Positions 1 through 6,027 of a stretch of DNA of 6,683 nt are shown here, in pieces. This DNA is from Dehalococcoidia bacterium (GTDB lineage: Bacteria; Chloroflexota; Dehalococcoidia; GIF9; AB-539-J10): NCBI GenBank assembly GCA_003562555.1, contig PWUO01000267.1, positions 1 to 6,683 on the forward strand. Reading direction: 5' to 3'. Numbering within the stretch: the stretch's first letter is position 1; the number at the start of each line of letters is the position of its first letter. Position numbers and translations under genes: made by a program. Below the pieces are notes generated by a model, which made no database searches, was not told the origin of the DNA, and saw nothing but the letters and a program-made list of their open reading frames with translations.

Positions 1-1
1 C

Positions 2-916
2 GAGCACGCCGTTCGCGAACTATCCGTGGCGGCCAGAATCCTGCCGCACGAGGTCATCGAACTCGCCGGCTCCGGGAAGAAGGCTGATGAGCTCGCAGGA
101 ATTGTGAGTGACGAGCACTTCATCGCCCAGCTCTACGCGATGGAATCGGAGATTCGACGGCACTTCGAGGGCATTAAGCAACAGGCGAAGGCAGCGCGAG
201 ACCAACTCGTACAGGCGAATATGCGGCTGGTGGTCAGCGTGGCCAAGCGGCACCTCAATTGGGGATTGCCATTGCTGGACCTGGTGCAGGAGGGCGCTGT
301 AGGCCTGATGAGAGCGGTGGAGAAGTTTGAGTACCGCAAGGGCTTCCGCTTCAGCACCTACGCCACGTGGTGGATCATGCAGGCGGTACGAAGAGCGGTG
401 GACGAACAGGGCCGCATGATCCGCATACCTGTGCATATGGCGGAGAAGATGCACAAGCTGAACCGGACCCGGCGGGATCTGACGATGTCGAGTGGTCGCC
501 AGGCCACCTCGGAAGAACTGAGTGAGGCGATGGAGACTTCTCCAGAATTCGTCGAGATGCTTGAGGATCTCCAACACCTGCAGCCGTTGTCGCTCGACCT
601 GCCCGTTGGCGAGGACGGCGATACCTCGTTGGGAGATCTGGTGGAAGACGACTCCGCTCCGGCGCCTGAGGATGTGGCTTCCAGTAGCGTGCTTCGCGAC
701 CAGATACGCGAGATGCTGAAGGTGCTCCCCGATCGCGAGCGCAGGATCATAGAACTGCGATTTGGACTGGTGGACGGGAAGGAATGGACGCTCGAGGAGG
801 TAGGAAAGACGATGAATCTTACCCGCGAGCGCATACGCCAGTTGGAGAAGGGAGCGCTAAGGAAGCTGCGCAAACCAAGCAATGCACGCCAGCTGGTGGG
901 AGCGTTGGACTACTAG
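2..916 (+). CDS. RNA polymerase sigma-70 family factor (SigA/RpoD-like), 5'-partial
   Basis: Primary-type sigma factor that binds core RNA polymerase and directs it to -35/-10 promoters. The reading frame is open to the left edge, and the first possible start (GTG at 26) has no Shine-Dalgarno, so the gene probably begins outside the window. Counting from that GTG, region 1.2 remnants and a helical linker precede region 2 (NMRLVVSVAKR near 65-75, DLVQEGAVGLMRAVEKF near 85-101, FSTYATWWI near 109-117, IRIPVHM near 132-138). Region 3 follows, then a PLSLDLPVG/LGDLVED segment (187-208), then region 4 with the -35-binding helix TRERIRQLE (266-274) and a standard ALRKLRKP end. The complete regions 2, 3 and 4 exclude an ECF factor. 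The usual DPVRMYLREIG-like stretch of region 1.2 is not seen, and region 2.4 departs from consensus (QAVRR instead of QAITR). It could be the housekeeping factor or a group 2 paralogue; I cannot decide from this fragment. Confidence 0.93.
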   Translation, partial: EHAVRELSVAARILPHEVIELAGSGKKADELAGIVSDEHFIAQLYAMESEIRRHFEGIKQQAKAARDQLVQANMRLVVSVAKRHLNWGLPLLDLVQEGAVGLMRAVEKFEYRKGFRFSTYATWWIMQAVRRAVDEQGRMIRIPVHMAEKMHKLNRTRRDLTMSSGRQATSEELSEAMETSPEFVEMLEDLQHLQPLSLDLPVGEDGDTSLGDLVEDDSAPAPEDVASSSVLRDQIREMLKVLPDRERRIIELRFGLVDGKEWTLEEVGKTMNLTRERIRQLEKGALRKLRKPSNARQLVGALDY

Positions 917-939
917 TCGGACAGGACACTGAAATACCA

Positions 940-966
940 GGAGGGGTGGCCAATGGCCACCCCTCC
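940..966. terminator. Strong hairpin between convergent sigma factor and TatD genes
   Basis: The arms GGAGGGGTGGCC and GGCCACCCCTCC pair perfectly over 12 bp around an AAT loop, 23 bases after the sigma-factor stop. The T-tract is poor on the plus strand (TTCACTT). On the minus strand the hairpin is followed by TGGTATTTC. It sits between two genes that point at each other, the tatD-like stop lying 55 bases to the right, so it probably ends transcription from both sides. The hairpin is directly visible; termination is inferred. Confidence 0.8.
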
Positions 967-1021
967 TTCACTTCGATATGTCGTGCTGGTACTTGCCAGG
1001 ACCATTCACACCCATTCAGGA

Positions 1022-1843
1022 TTACTCCAGGCTGCCGCGCAACAACCGTGAAAGCCCATAGAGACGCTCATCGTCTCCAATCAGTCGGTCCATATTCTGC
1101 CTCACCTGCTCCATCATATCTGCCTCATCGAGACCCTTCACGATGGAGAGCGCCTGTAGTACTGGCTTCACGAGGTCCGGCATCGCCGGTTCTCCGAATA
1201 CCCACTGGGGTCCACCTGGATTGTCAGTCTCCGTGAGAACCTGCTCCTTCGGGATTTCGGATGCGATCGACTGAATGAGCCCGGATGACAGGATTTCACA
1301 TCCGAACGTGAACAGGTACCCCCGTGACACCATGCTCTTGAGCGGCTCGATGGGTCCGGAGTACCAGTGAATGATAGCCCGACGAATGTTATGACGTGCG
1401 AGCATCTCGGCCACCTCAGCCTCGGCGCCTGACGTGTGCACATTGATCACCTTATCCTGTGAGGTTGCAGCGCAGAGAAAGAACTCCAGCACCCGTACCT
1501 GTGCGTCATACAGTGATCGATCGCGCACGTTACGGAAATCGAGTCCGATCTCCCCCAGCATGGGACTTCCCTCAAGAGAGGGACGGATCGCCTCAAGCTC
1601 GGCCACAAAGTGCTGGGCATTCCAGGGATGTACGCCCAGCGTGGCGCAGACCCAGGGACAGCGCTGCTGAATCTCGAGCGCACGTTCGTATGACCCGGGA
1701 GCCATGGCCGTGCTGATGGTGGCGATCCGTTCGTCCTCCAATTGCTGCAACACGACGCCAAGCCACGTGTCCGGATACTCGTCGAGGTGCGCGTGGGCAT
1801 CGACGTAAACCTGACGGTAGTCCATCGTTTCGTTCATAACCAC
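1022..1843 (-). CDS. TatD-like metal-dependent hydrolase
   Basis: Member of the TatD branch of the amidohydrolase superfamily: a TIM-barrel metalloenzyme, cytosolic, with DNase or other hydrolase activity in characterised relatives. All hallmark motifs are in order: DAHAHLD (15-21, the HxH metal pair), GVHPW (70-74), GEIGLDF (97-103, metal-bridging Glu), NVHTSGAE (134-141), IIHWYSG (157-163) and TETDNPGG (204-211, catalytic Asp). Length (273 aa) is normal for the family. GTG at 1843 is taken as the start because a GGGTGGG stretch lies about 11 bases upstream; ATG at 1837 is the alternative and shortens the protein by two residues. The gene follows the URO-D gene on the same strand after 112 bp. 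It may act on a substrate or product of that cassette rather than on DNA; this is inference from position only. Confidence 0.9.
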   Translation of the reverse strand: MVMNETMDYRQVYVDAHAHLDEYPDTWLGVVLQQLEDERIATISTAMAPGSYERALEIQQRCPWVCATLGVHPWNAQHFVAELEAIRPSLEGSPMLGEIGLDFRNVRDRSLYDAQVRVLEFFLCAATSQDKVINVHTSGAEAEVAEMLARHNIRRAIIHWYSGPIEPLKSMVSRGYLFTFGCEILSSGLIQSIASEIPKEQVLTETDNPGGPQWVFGEPAMPDLVKPVLQALSIVKGLDEADMMEQVRQNMDRLIGDDERLYGLSRLLRGSLE

Positions 1844-1901
1844 TTAATGCAAATCCCACCCTGCGGGGGCAACAACACAGCGGTCCCACTGACGCCGATT
1901 T

Positions 1902-1948
1902 CCCGACCGGCATGTCCGCATCCACGCGACCGACAGATGCCGGGAAGA
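1902..1948 (-). repeat. Imperfect inverted repeat between URO-D and TatD genes
   Basis: CCGGCAT (1907-1913) pairs perfectly with ATGCCGG (1937-1943). A bulge separates this core from further TTCC/GGAA pairing, and a short CGC/GCG pair lies in the loop. The element begins 8 bases after the URO-D stop on the minus strand. It has no T-tract, so a classical intrinsic terminator is unlikely. It could weaken read-through into the hydrolase gene or stabilise the 3' end of the upstream message. The pairing is visible; any function is inferred. Confidence 0.4.
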
Positions 1949-1955
1949 CCGCGTT

Positions 1956-3095
1956 CTACTTCAGTAACCGCTCAATCTCGTCAATCTGCTCGGTCGTCAG
2001 CGGCAGGCGTGCATGCTCAAGCACCGAGGTCAGTGCCATCAGGTTCTCATCCGACACCTGGTTCTCGGTGGACATCTCCAAACAAAGGCGTTCACCGTTG
2101 CCCGCATCCCGCAGCATGCACAGGGCCTGTGCCCTTGTCTCAGCAGGACCAAGCGCGTACACGGACCCCGGGAATCCGGTCCAGATCACCTTATCAGGCC
2201 ATAGCGTGAGTGCATCGCCGATCGACAGATCTCCCATGGGTGGCACGTGAAAACCTTCGATGATGTCGATGGACGTCCGCGGTATGAGATCCTTGAGCGG
2301 AGCCATTCGCCCGTCACAGTGGGCCGCCACAAGCTTGCCCTTGGCGTGCATCCGGACACAACACTTGTCCCACTCGGGCATGAAGTACTTCTCGAACAGC
2401 CTCGGGTTCACCAGTACCGCATCGATGTTGTCACACAGCCAGAACACGTCCGCAGGAGAATCTGCGCCTATCTCCCAGAGTGGCTCGTGTGCCTTGCTGA
2501 TGGATTCGAAGACCTCTTCAACCGCGTCCGGGTACCGCGCATGATGCACGAAGAAACGGCCTCCCTCGCTGCCAACCCAGTCGATCATCAGTAACTGCAG
2601 CCCCACGTGCACCACCTGATCAAGCACAACGCCGTCGTCGCCCAGCCAGTCCTTTGCCTGGGTCAGCGCGAAGTAGTCCGGCTTGAACTCAAGATTGTCG
2701 TACATGTACTTGAGGACCTTGTAATCCTCAGGCCCCTTGATCGCACGTTCGGTCTGCCAGGGAGTAACATCGCGCCAGCTTCGCATGCCATGCCATTGCC
2801 CCACACCCGGTTCGCGTTTCTCAACCTGTGAAATGGTGCCCACCGGTGTCCTGAACGTACGACGAAGCGTCTGTGAGGCGGTTGTGAACGACTCATAGGT
2901 CTCGGTCACCTCCACTCCATGCCACGTGCACGTGTAGCTGGGACGCGCCCAGCTCAAACCCATGCCACGATTGCGGCAGTCGCGTTCCACCCGTCCCTGC
3001 TGACAGTGGCGCCAGTTGTGGAAGAAAGGTATTCGATCCGCCACCTGTCTCCGACTCGCAGCCAGTATCCGCTCGCGGCGCGTCATTGCGGACAT
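1956..3095 (-). CDS. Uroporphyrinogen decarboxylase (URO-D) family protein, probable cobamide-linked methyltransferase component
   Basis: TIM-barrel protein of the URO-D/MtaA/CmuA superfamily, 379 aa. Relatives transfer methyl groups to or from corrinoid proteins, or decarboxylate uroporphyrinogen. Family features run through the protein: ERILAASRRQVADRIPF at the N-terminus (8-24), a TPVGTI segment (83-88), an IKGPEDYKVLKY segment (119-130), NPRLFEKYFMPEW (230-242), then HCDG (259-262), IDIIEGFHVPPMGDLSI (276-292) and WTGFPGSV (305-312). The start at 3095 is fixed by an excellent AAGGAGGAG (3103-3111) seven bases upstream. The frame stays open further upstream, but that stretch overlaps the corrinoid gene. 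One base separates it from the corrinoid gene, a methyltransferase-type arrangement that makes true heme-pathway HemE unlikely. Oddity: MtaA and CmuA have a zinc-binding His-x-Cys-Gly, whereas this protein has His-Cys-Asp-Gly, so the third ligand position is Asp. Substrate unknown. Confidence 0.85.
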   Translation of the reverse strand: MSAMTRRERILAASRRQVADRIPFFHNWRHCQQGRVERDCRNRGMGLSWARPSYTCTWHGVEVTETYESFTTASQTLRRTFRTPVGTISQVEKREPGVGQWHGMRSWRDVTPWQTERAIKGPEDYKVLKYMYDNLEFKPDYFALTQAKDWLGDDGVVLDQVVHVGLQLLMIDWVGSEGGRFFVHHARYPDAVEEVFESISKAHEPLWEIGADSPADVFWLCDNIDAVLVNPRLFEKYFMPEWDKCCVRMHAKGKLVAAHCDGRMAPLKDLIPRTSIDIIEGFHVPPMGDLSIGDALTLWPDKVIWTGFPGSVYALGPAETRAQALCMLRDAGNGERLCLEMSTENQVSDENLMALTSVLEHARLPLTTEQIDEIERLLK

Positions 3096-3096
3096 C

Positions 3097-3762
3097 CTAC
3101 CGCTCCTCCTTGCCGTTTCCCAGCCATTCAACACACTTGTGCACTCCCTCAATGGCATTAAGCGCACAGTGATCAGCACCTATGCTGTCGGCATAAGCCG
3201 GGGTAACCGGGGTACCTCCCACAATCACCTTGACCTCATCCCTGAGACCAGCCACCCTCAAAGCCTCTGTCACTTCCCCCATTCGGGCCATTGTGGTGCT
3301 CAGTAGCGCCGACAGTCCGATTATTGCCGGCCGGTGGACACGTGCCTCGTCAACTATCTTCGCCGCCGGCACATCCATCCCTAGGTCGATCACATCGAAC
3401 CCCTGCACTCCCAGTAGCGTAACCACGATATTCTTTCCAATGTCGTGATAATCTCCTTCCACGGTGGCCATGATGGCTTTCGCCTTGACCTGATCTTCAC
3501 CACCGCTTGACGCCAGGTATGGCTCTATGACTGCCATACCGTCCTTCATCACCTCGCCCGCAACCACCAGCTCGGACAGGAAATACTCCCCCTGTTCGAA
3601 CTTCTGTCCCACCTCAACCATGCCCGGGACCATTCCCTCCGTTATCGCCTCCCTGGGATCGACACCGGCCTCCATCGCTGCCCGGGCGATCTCACCAATG
3701 CCCTGCAGGTCCATGTTCAGAATTGCCTCTCGAAGAGCCTGAAGGTGTGTGGCTTGTGTCAT
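3097..3762 (-). CDS. Methyltransferase corrinoid protein (MtaC/MtbC/MttC-like, B12-binding)
   Basis: Small cytosolic cobamide carrier that shuttles a methyl group between a substrate-specific methyltransferase and an acceptor methyltransferase. The 221-aa length matches the family. Residues 1-85 form the helical cap domain (GMVPGMVEVGQKFEQGEYFLSEL, 43-65, is typical; key residues G47, E56, S63, E64). The Rossmann-like B12 domain follows, with the base-off ligand motif D-x-H-x-x-G as DYHDIG (104-109, His106 as lower cobalt ligand), then SALLSTTM and the VIVGGTPVT nucleotide-loop motif near the C-terminus. ATG at 3762 is chosen because MTQATHLQALREAI aligns with the usual N-terminus and a TTGACG/TACCAT promoter would place the -10 over the alternative ATG at 3804. 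An AAGGGGG Shine-Dalgarno lies about 12 bases upstream. The first gene of the cassette, it ends one base before the URO-D start. Confidence 0.93.
   Translation of the reverse strand: MTQATHLQALREAILNMDLQGIGEIARAAMEAGVDPREAITEGMVPGMVEVGQKFEQGEYFLSELVVAGEVMKDGMAVIEPYLASSGGEDQVKAKAIMATVEGDYHDIGKNIVVTLLGVQGFDVIDLGMDVPAAKIVDEARVHRPAIIGLSALLSTTMARMGEVTEALRVAGLRDEVKVIVGGTPVTPAYADSIGADHCALNAIEGVHKCVEWLGNGKEER
3103..3111 (-). promoter_or_regulatory. Strong ribosome binding site of the URO-D gene inside the corrinoid gene
   Basis: AAGGAGGAG lies seven bases before the ATG at 3095 and encodes the last Lys-Glu-Glu of the corrinoid protein. It decides the URO-D start: the in-frame ATG at 3086 would be 16 bases away. 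The overlap of this site with the upstream coding region suggests translational coupling and roughly matched amounts of both proteins. Confidence 0.85.
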
Positions 3763-3802
3763 GCTGCGTGAACGCCCCCTTCTGATACACGTTAGGCTGG
3801 CC

Positions 3803-3832
3803 ATGGTACAGCGCAGCTTCCCCTTGCGTCAA
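3803..3832 (-). promoter_or_regulatory. Candidate sigma-70 promoter of the corrinoid/URO-D cassette
   Basis: On the minus strand TTGACG (3827-3832, five of six consensus bases) is followed after 18 bases by TACCAT (3803-3808, four of six). Transcription would begin near 3796 and leave a leader of about 35 bases carrying an AAGGGGG site before the ATG at 3762. The site lies in the 126-bp space before the divergent acetyltransferase gene. Seen by eye only. Confidence 0.5.
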
Positions 3833-3888
3833 AGCACTTCTGTAACCTACGAGGACTGTGCGGCACCTGTGATACAGTACCCCCGCAC

Positions 3889-4485
3889 ATGGAGCAAGAT
3901 CACCTCGTACACTTGGCCCCTCTGCGGGATGAGCACGTCGCTCGATATCTCGCGTTGTCAGACGACCCCACATTGATCGCCACAATGGGATGGGAGCCAT
4001 TCGCCCAGGACGAGGACGCACGATTCATGACATACGTGGAGAGTATCACCGTGCCGTACATCAAGAGTGGCAGAACTGTGGCATTCAGCATCATGTCCCG
4101 AGAGGAGGAGATGCCTGTCGGGTACCTCTCCCTGAAAGGAATACGAAGCGACAGTCCCGGTGCTGAGGTGGGACTTGCCATTATGAACGGTGATTATCGT
4201 GGTCGCGGCCTTGGTACCGAGGCGCTACGTAAGGCAGCCGTCTACGCATTCACGAAACTGGAGCTGTCCCTGCTCGCGCTGACCGTTTTCACTGACAACG
4301 TCGCTGCCATCCGTTCCTACGAGAAGTTGGGCTTCACCAGGACCGAGCTACTCATCGACTCGTGGAACCTTCCGGACGGGACACTTGCCGACATGTGGGT
4401 GATGGAACTATACCGACGGTCGAGCCGCCTGTGGTGCGACCCTCCACCACTGGGCCATGACTTCCTCACACAGGCTCAGCAGTGA
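3889..4485 (+). CDS. GNAT family N-acetyltransferase (RimJ/RimL-like)
   Basis: Acetyl-CoA-dependent N-acetyltransferase of 198 aa, cytosolic. The beginning, LVHLAPLRDEHVARYLAL (6-23), is the usual first strand and helix of RimJ/RimL-type proteins. Motif A with the acetyl-CoA pyrophosphate loop is EVGLAIMNGDYRGRGLGTEA (93-112; R104-G-R-G-L-G109). Motif B follows as NVAAIRSYEKLGF (137-149, with Asn137 and Tyr144 in the usual active-site positions). About 20 residues after ELYRR extend past the normal fold end and look unstructured. No Shine-Dalgarno precedes the ATG, so the message may be leaderless or use a weak site. It is transcribed away from the corrinoid cassette and converges on the DUF3096-like gene. 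Substrate is unknown: relatives acetylate ribosomal proteins, antibiotics or small metabolites. Confidence 0.9.
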   Translation: MEQDHLVHLAPLRDEHVARYLALSDDPTLIATMGWEPFAQDEDARFMTYVESITVPYIKSGRTVAFSIMSREEEMPVGYLSLKGIRSDSPGAEVGLAIMNGDYRGRGLGTEALRKAAVYAFTKLELSLLALTVFTDNVAAIRSYEKLGFTRTELLIDSWNLPDGTLADMWVMELYRRSSRLWCDPPPLGHDFLTQAQQ

Positions 4486-4516
4486 AGCATCGCCAACCAA
4501 ACAGGCCAAGACCAGT

Positions 4517-4909
4517 CTAGAAGAACGCGATGAGCCCCACGATGCCTACCAATATCAGGTAGATCGCCACAATGTAGTTCAGGAGGCGCGGCATCACGAG
4601 GATCAGTATGCCGGCTATCAGCGCAAGCAACGCCGTCACCGACAGACCAGCCCCGATGAGGCCCAGCACTCCCACCACAATCAGATAGATGGCGACAGCG
4701 AAGTTCAGAAAACCCGGCGCCACCAGAATGATGATACCGGCCACCAGCGCCAGGACTGCTGCAATGGTCCCTCCGGGCCCGATCAACCCCAGCACACCGA
4801 CGACGATCAGATATATCGCTACTATGTAATTGAGCAGACGGGGCTTCAGCAGGATAAAAATGCCCGCAACCAGCGCAAGTACCGCCATCAACGGACTGAG
4901 GAAAGCCAT
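4517..4909 (-). CDS. Small integral membrane protein of three tandem DUF3096-like repeats
   Basis: A 130-aa, extremely hydrophobic protein of unknown function. It consists of three copies of a 42-residue unit, each with two predicted membrane helices: an ALxAGIxIL helix ending at Pro, then LLNYIVAIYLIVVGVLGLIG. Periodicity is exact: Gly16/58/100, Pro23/65/107, Asn27/69/111 and Tyr33/75/117 are each 42 residues apart. Six membrane segments are expected, with almost no charged residues (one Lys and a few Arg, next to the Pro). The PRLLNYIVAIYLI wording recalls the DUF3096 family, whose members, as I remember them, are mostly single short units. ATG at 4909 follows a GGGAAA stretch about eight bases upstream. 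It faces the acetyltransferase gene and lies 96 bp after rhaD on the same strand. The fold assignment is strong; function is unknown. Confidence 0.85.
   Translation of the reverse strand: MAFLSPLMAVLALVAGIFILLKPRLLNYIVAIYLIVVGVLGLIGPGGTIAAVLALVAGIIILVAPGFLNFAVAIYLIVVGVLGLIGAGLSVTALLALIAGILILVMPRLLNYIVAIYLILVGIVGLIAFF
4520..4885 (-). repeat. Three 126-bp in-frame tandem repeats inside the membrane-protein gene
   Basis: Units lie at 4760-4885, 4634-4759 and 4520-4633 (the last one short by four codons). They keep an exact 126-bp period with no insertion or deletion, but have diverged at the DNA level, often at third codon positions, while the protein stays alike. This points to old duplications kept by selection on the protein, not to a recent expansion. 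Confidence 0.8.
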
Positions 4910-4951
4910 CAGACGTTTCCCGCGCTTATGCGCTCACCCTGTACCAAAGAC

Positions 4952-4976
4952 GACCGTCCACAAAGTCACGACGGTC
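4952..4976 (-). terminator. Possible rhaD terminator hairpin
   Basis: GACCGTC and GACGGTC form a perfect 7-bp stem around an 11-base loop, 30 bases after the rhaD stop and 43 bases before the DUF3096-like start. On the minus strand it is followed by GTCTTTGG, a poor T-tract. It may end the rhaD transcript or be an operator for the next gene. Confidence 0.4.
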
Positions 4977-5005
4977 AGCAGGTAACACCTCATGCGAAAG
5001 GACCT

Positions 5006-5794
5006 TCAGTCTCCAAGAGCCGCCACTTCATCAGGGGTCATTCCTTTGGGCTCATACCCGGAGGCTACACAGAGCAGAAAGACCTGTGCGGCCTTCTCAA
5101 TCAGATCAGTCACGTCAAACGCCTCGAAGACATCGCAGCCGACGGCAAGGCAACCATGGCGTTCCCATATGACCGCCCGGCGGCCCCGAAGCAGGTCAAC
5201 GGTGCGTTCGGCAAGCTGCTCGCTGCCCATCGGCATGTAGCGCGCCATGCCAACGCCCTCCTTGAGGAAGACCTTTGCCGTTGTCTGAGACGTCTGCAGC
5301 ACGCGAACGAAGTCCGGATTGCGATATTCCGGTAGGTGGGTCATGGCGATCAGATGCTGGGGGTGTGTGTGGAGAACAACCTTCTGCTGCGGTGCTCTTG
5401 ACCGCAGAGAACCATGCACCTTGAGATGGGGAAGCAACTCAATCGTTGGTCGCCCTCCACCCTCTGCCCCCCAGAGTACGCGATACCGGTCACCTTCAGT
5501 CGAGATCTGAATGAGCATAAGCGCCTGCTCCGGCCGTCTTGGAACATCACGGAAGCGCGATCCACTGACCGTCGACAGCAGCGAACGACCCGCAAGCTCG
5601 GGGACCGCCAGGAGCAACGGGAACTCCTCCGAACTCTCGGGAACAGCGTCTTCCGCGGTTAGCAGATCGGTCACACCCACAGACAGGTTGCCTCCGCTGG
5701 ACGCTGCCCAGCCACTCTCCCAGATGTACAGCGATACCTCGGTTACGTCTTCAAGAACACGCCTGAGTTCCGATCCAAAGTCCGTCGTCTTCAT
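5006..5794 (-). CDS. rhaD: Rhamnulose-1-phosphate aldolase
   Basis: Class II (zinc) aldolase that splits L-rhamnulose 1-phosphate into dihydroxyacetone phosphate and L-lactaldehyde in L-rhamnose breakdown; cytosolic. The 262-aa protein follows E. coli RhaD (274 aa) along its length: SGWAASSGGNLSV (27-39), TVSGSRFRDV (75-84) for the phosphate-binding loop, RVLWG (105-109), the catalytic Glu at 119 in ELLPH, the zinc ligands His142 and His144 in LHTHPQ and His213 in ERHGC, then EKAAQVFL (233-240). All three zinc histidines and the catalytic Glu are present, so it should be active. The ATG at 5794 has a GAGGA site eight bases upstream. No rhaA, rhaB, regulator or transporter lies within the window. 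The related fuculose/ribulose-phosphate aldolases are shorter and fit less well. Confidence 0.9.
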   Translation of the reverse strand: MKTTDFGSELRRVLEDVTEVSLYIWESGWAASSGGNLSVGVTDLLTAEDAVPESSEEFPLLLAVPELAGRSLLSTVSGSRFRDVPRRPEQALMLIQISTEGDRYRVLWGAEGGGRPTIELLPHLKVHGSLRSRAPQQKVVLHTHPQHLIAMTHLPEYRNPDFVRVLQTSQTTAKVFLKEGVGMARYMPMGSEQLAERTVDLLRGRRAVIWERHGCLAVGCDVFEAFDVTDLIEKAAQVFLLCVASGYEPKGMTPDEVAALGD

Positions 5795-5879
5795 GATGCA
5801 GATCCTCGTTCGCCTGAACTGTCAGACAACCCGTCACGCCACGATGGCGCAGATGACCGACCTTGACTTGAAGCATGCC

Positions 5880-5908
5880 ATGTAACCGGCTTACTCGACA
5901 AGTCTCAA
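5880..5908 (-). promoter_or_regulatory. Weak promoter candidate upstream of rhaD
   Basis: TTGAGA (5903-5908) and TTACAT (5880-5885) on the minus strand are 17 bases apart. The -35 is good (five of six) but the -10 matches only three of six. It would give a leader of about 80 bases before rhaD. The gene-free stretch 5795-6027 holds nothing else I can support: only a short CGCCA/TGGCG hairpin at 5837-5849 and no tRNA-like fold. Confidence 0.25.
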
Positions 5909-6027
5909 CGATTATTTGCGTGCAGGGCACTACATGTCCGAAGTCTGCCCATCGTGACGGTCTCCATCCCCCACGTAGATACGAAGCAACTGAGACTCTT
6001 ACGGCAACTTCATGCGTTCCAGTCTCC

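Noticed and set aside
1742..2209. Plus-strand frame of 155 codons opposite the TatD/URO-D junction
   Set aside because: It is antisense to two well-supported genes; the Pro/Arg/Ser-rich composition is typical of a shadow frame.
3096..3179. N-terminal extension of the URO-D protein to 3179
   Set aside because: The extension lies inside the corrinoid gene, and the strong Shine-Dalgarno at 3103-3111 points to the ATG at 3095.
4486..4516. Terminator between the convergent acetyltransferase and membrane-protein genes
   Set aside because: Only AGAC/GTCT with a two-base gap is visible, too small to form a stable hairpin.
4457..5335. Long plus-strand open frame of 292 codons
   Set aside because: It lies antisense to the repeat membrane protein and to the 3' half of rhaD. 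Its His/Gln/Asp-rich, repetitive composition is what an antisense reading of hydrophobic repeats gives, and it has no ribosome site or family motif.
5795..6027. tRNA or small RNA in the gene-free stretch
   Set aside because: No T-loop GTTCRANNC with matching acceptor ends and no convincing cloverleaf on either strand.
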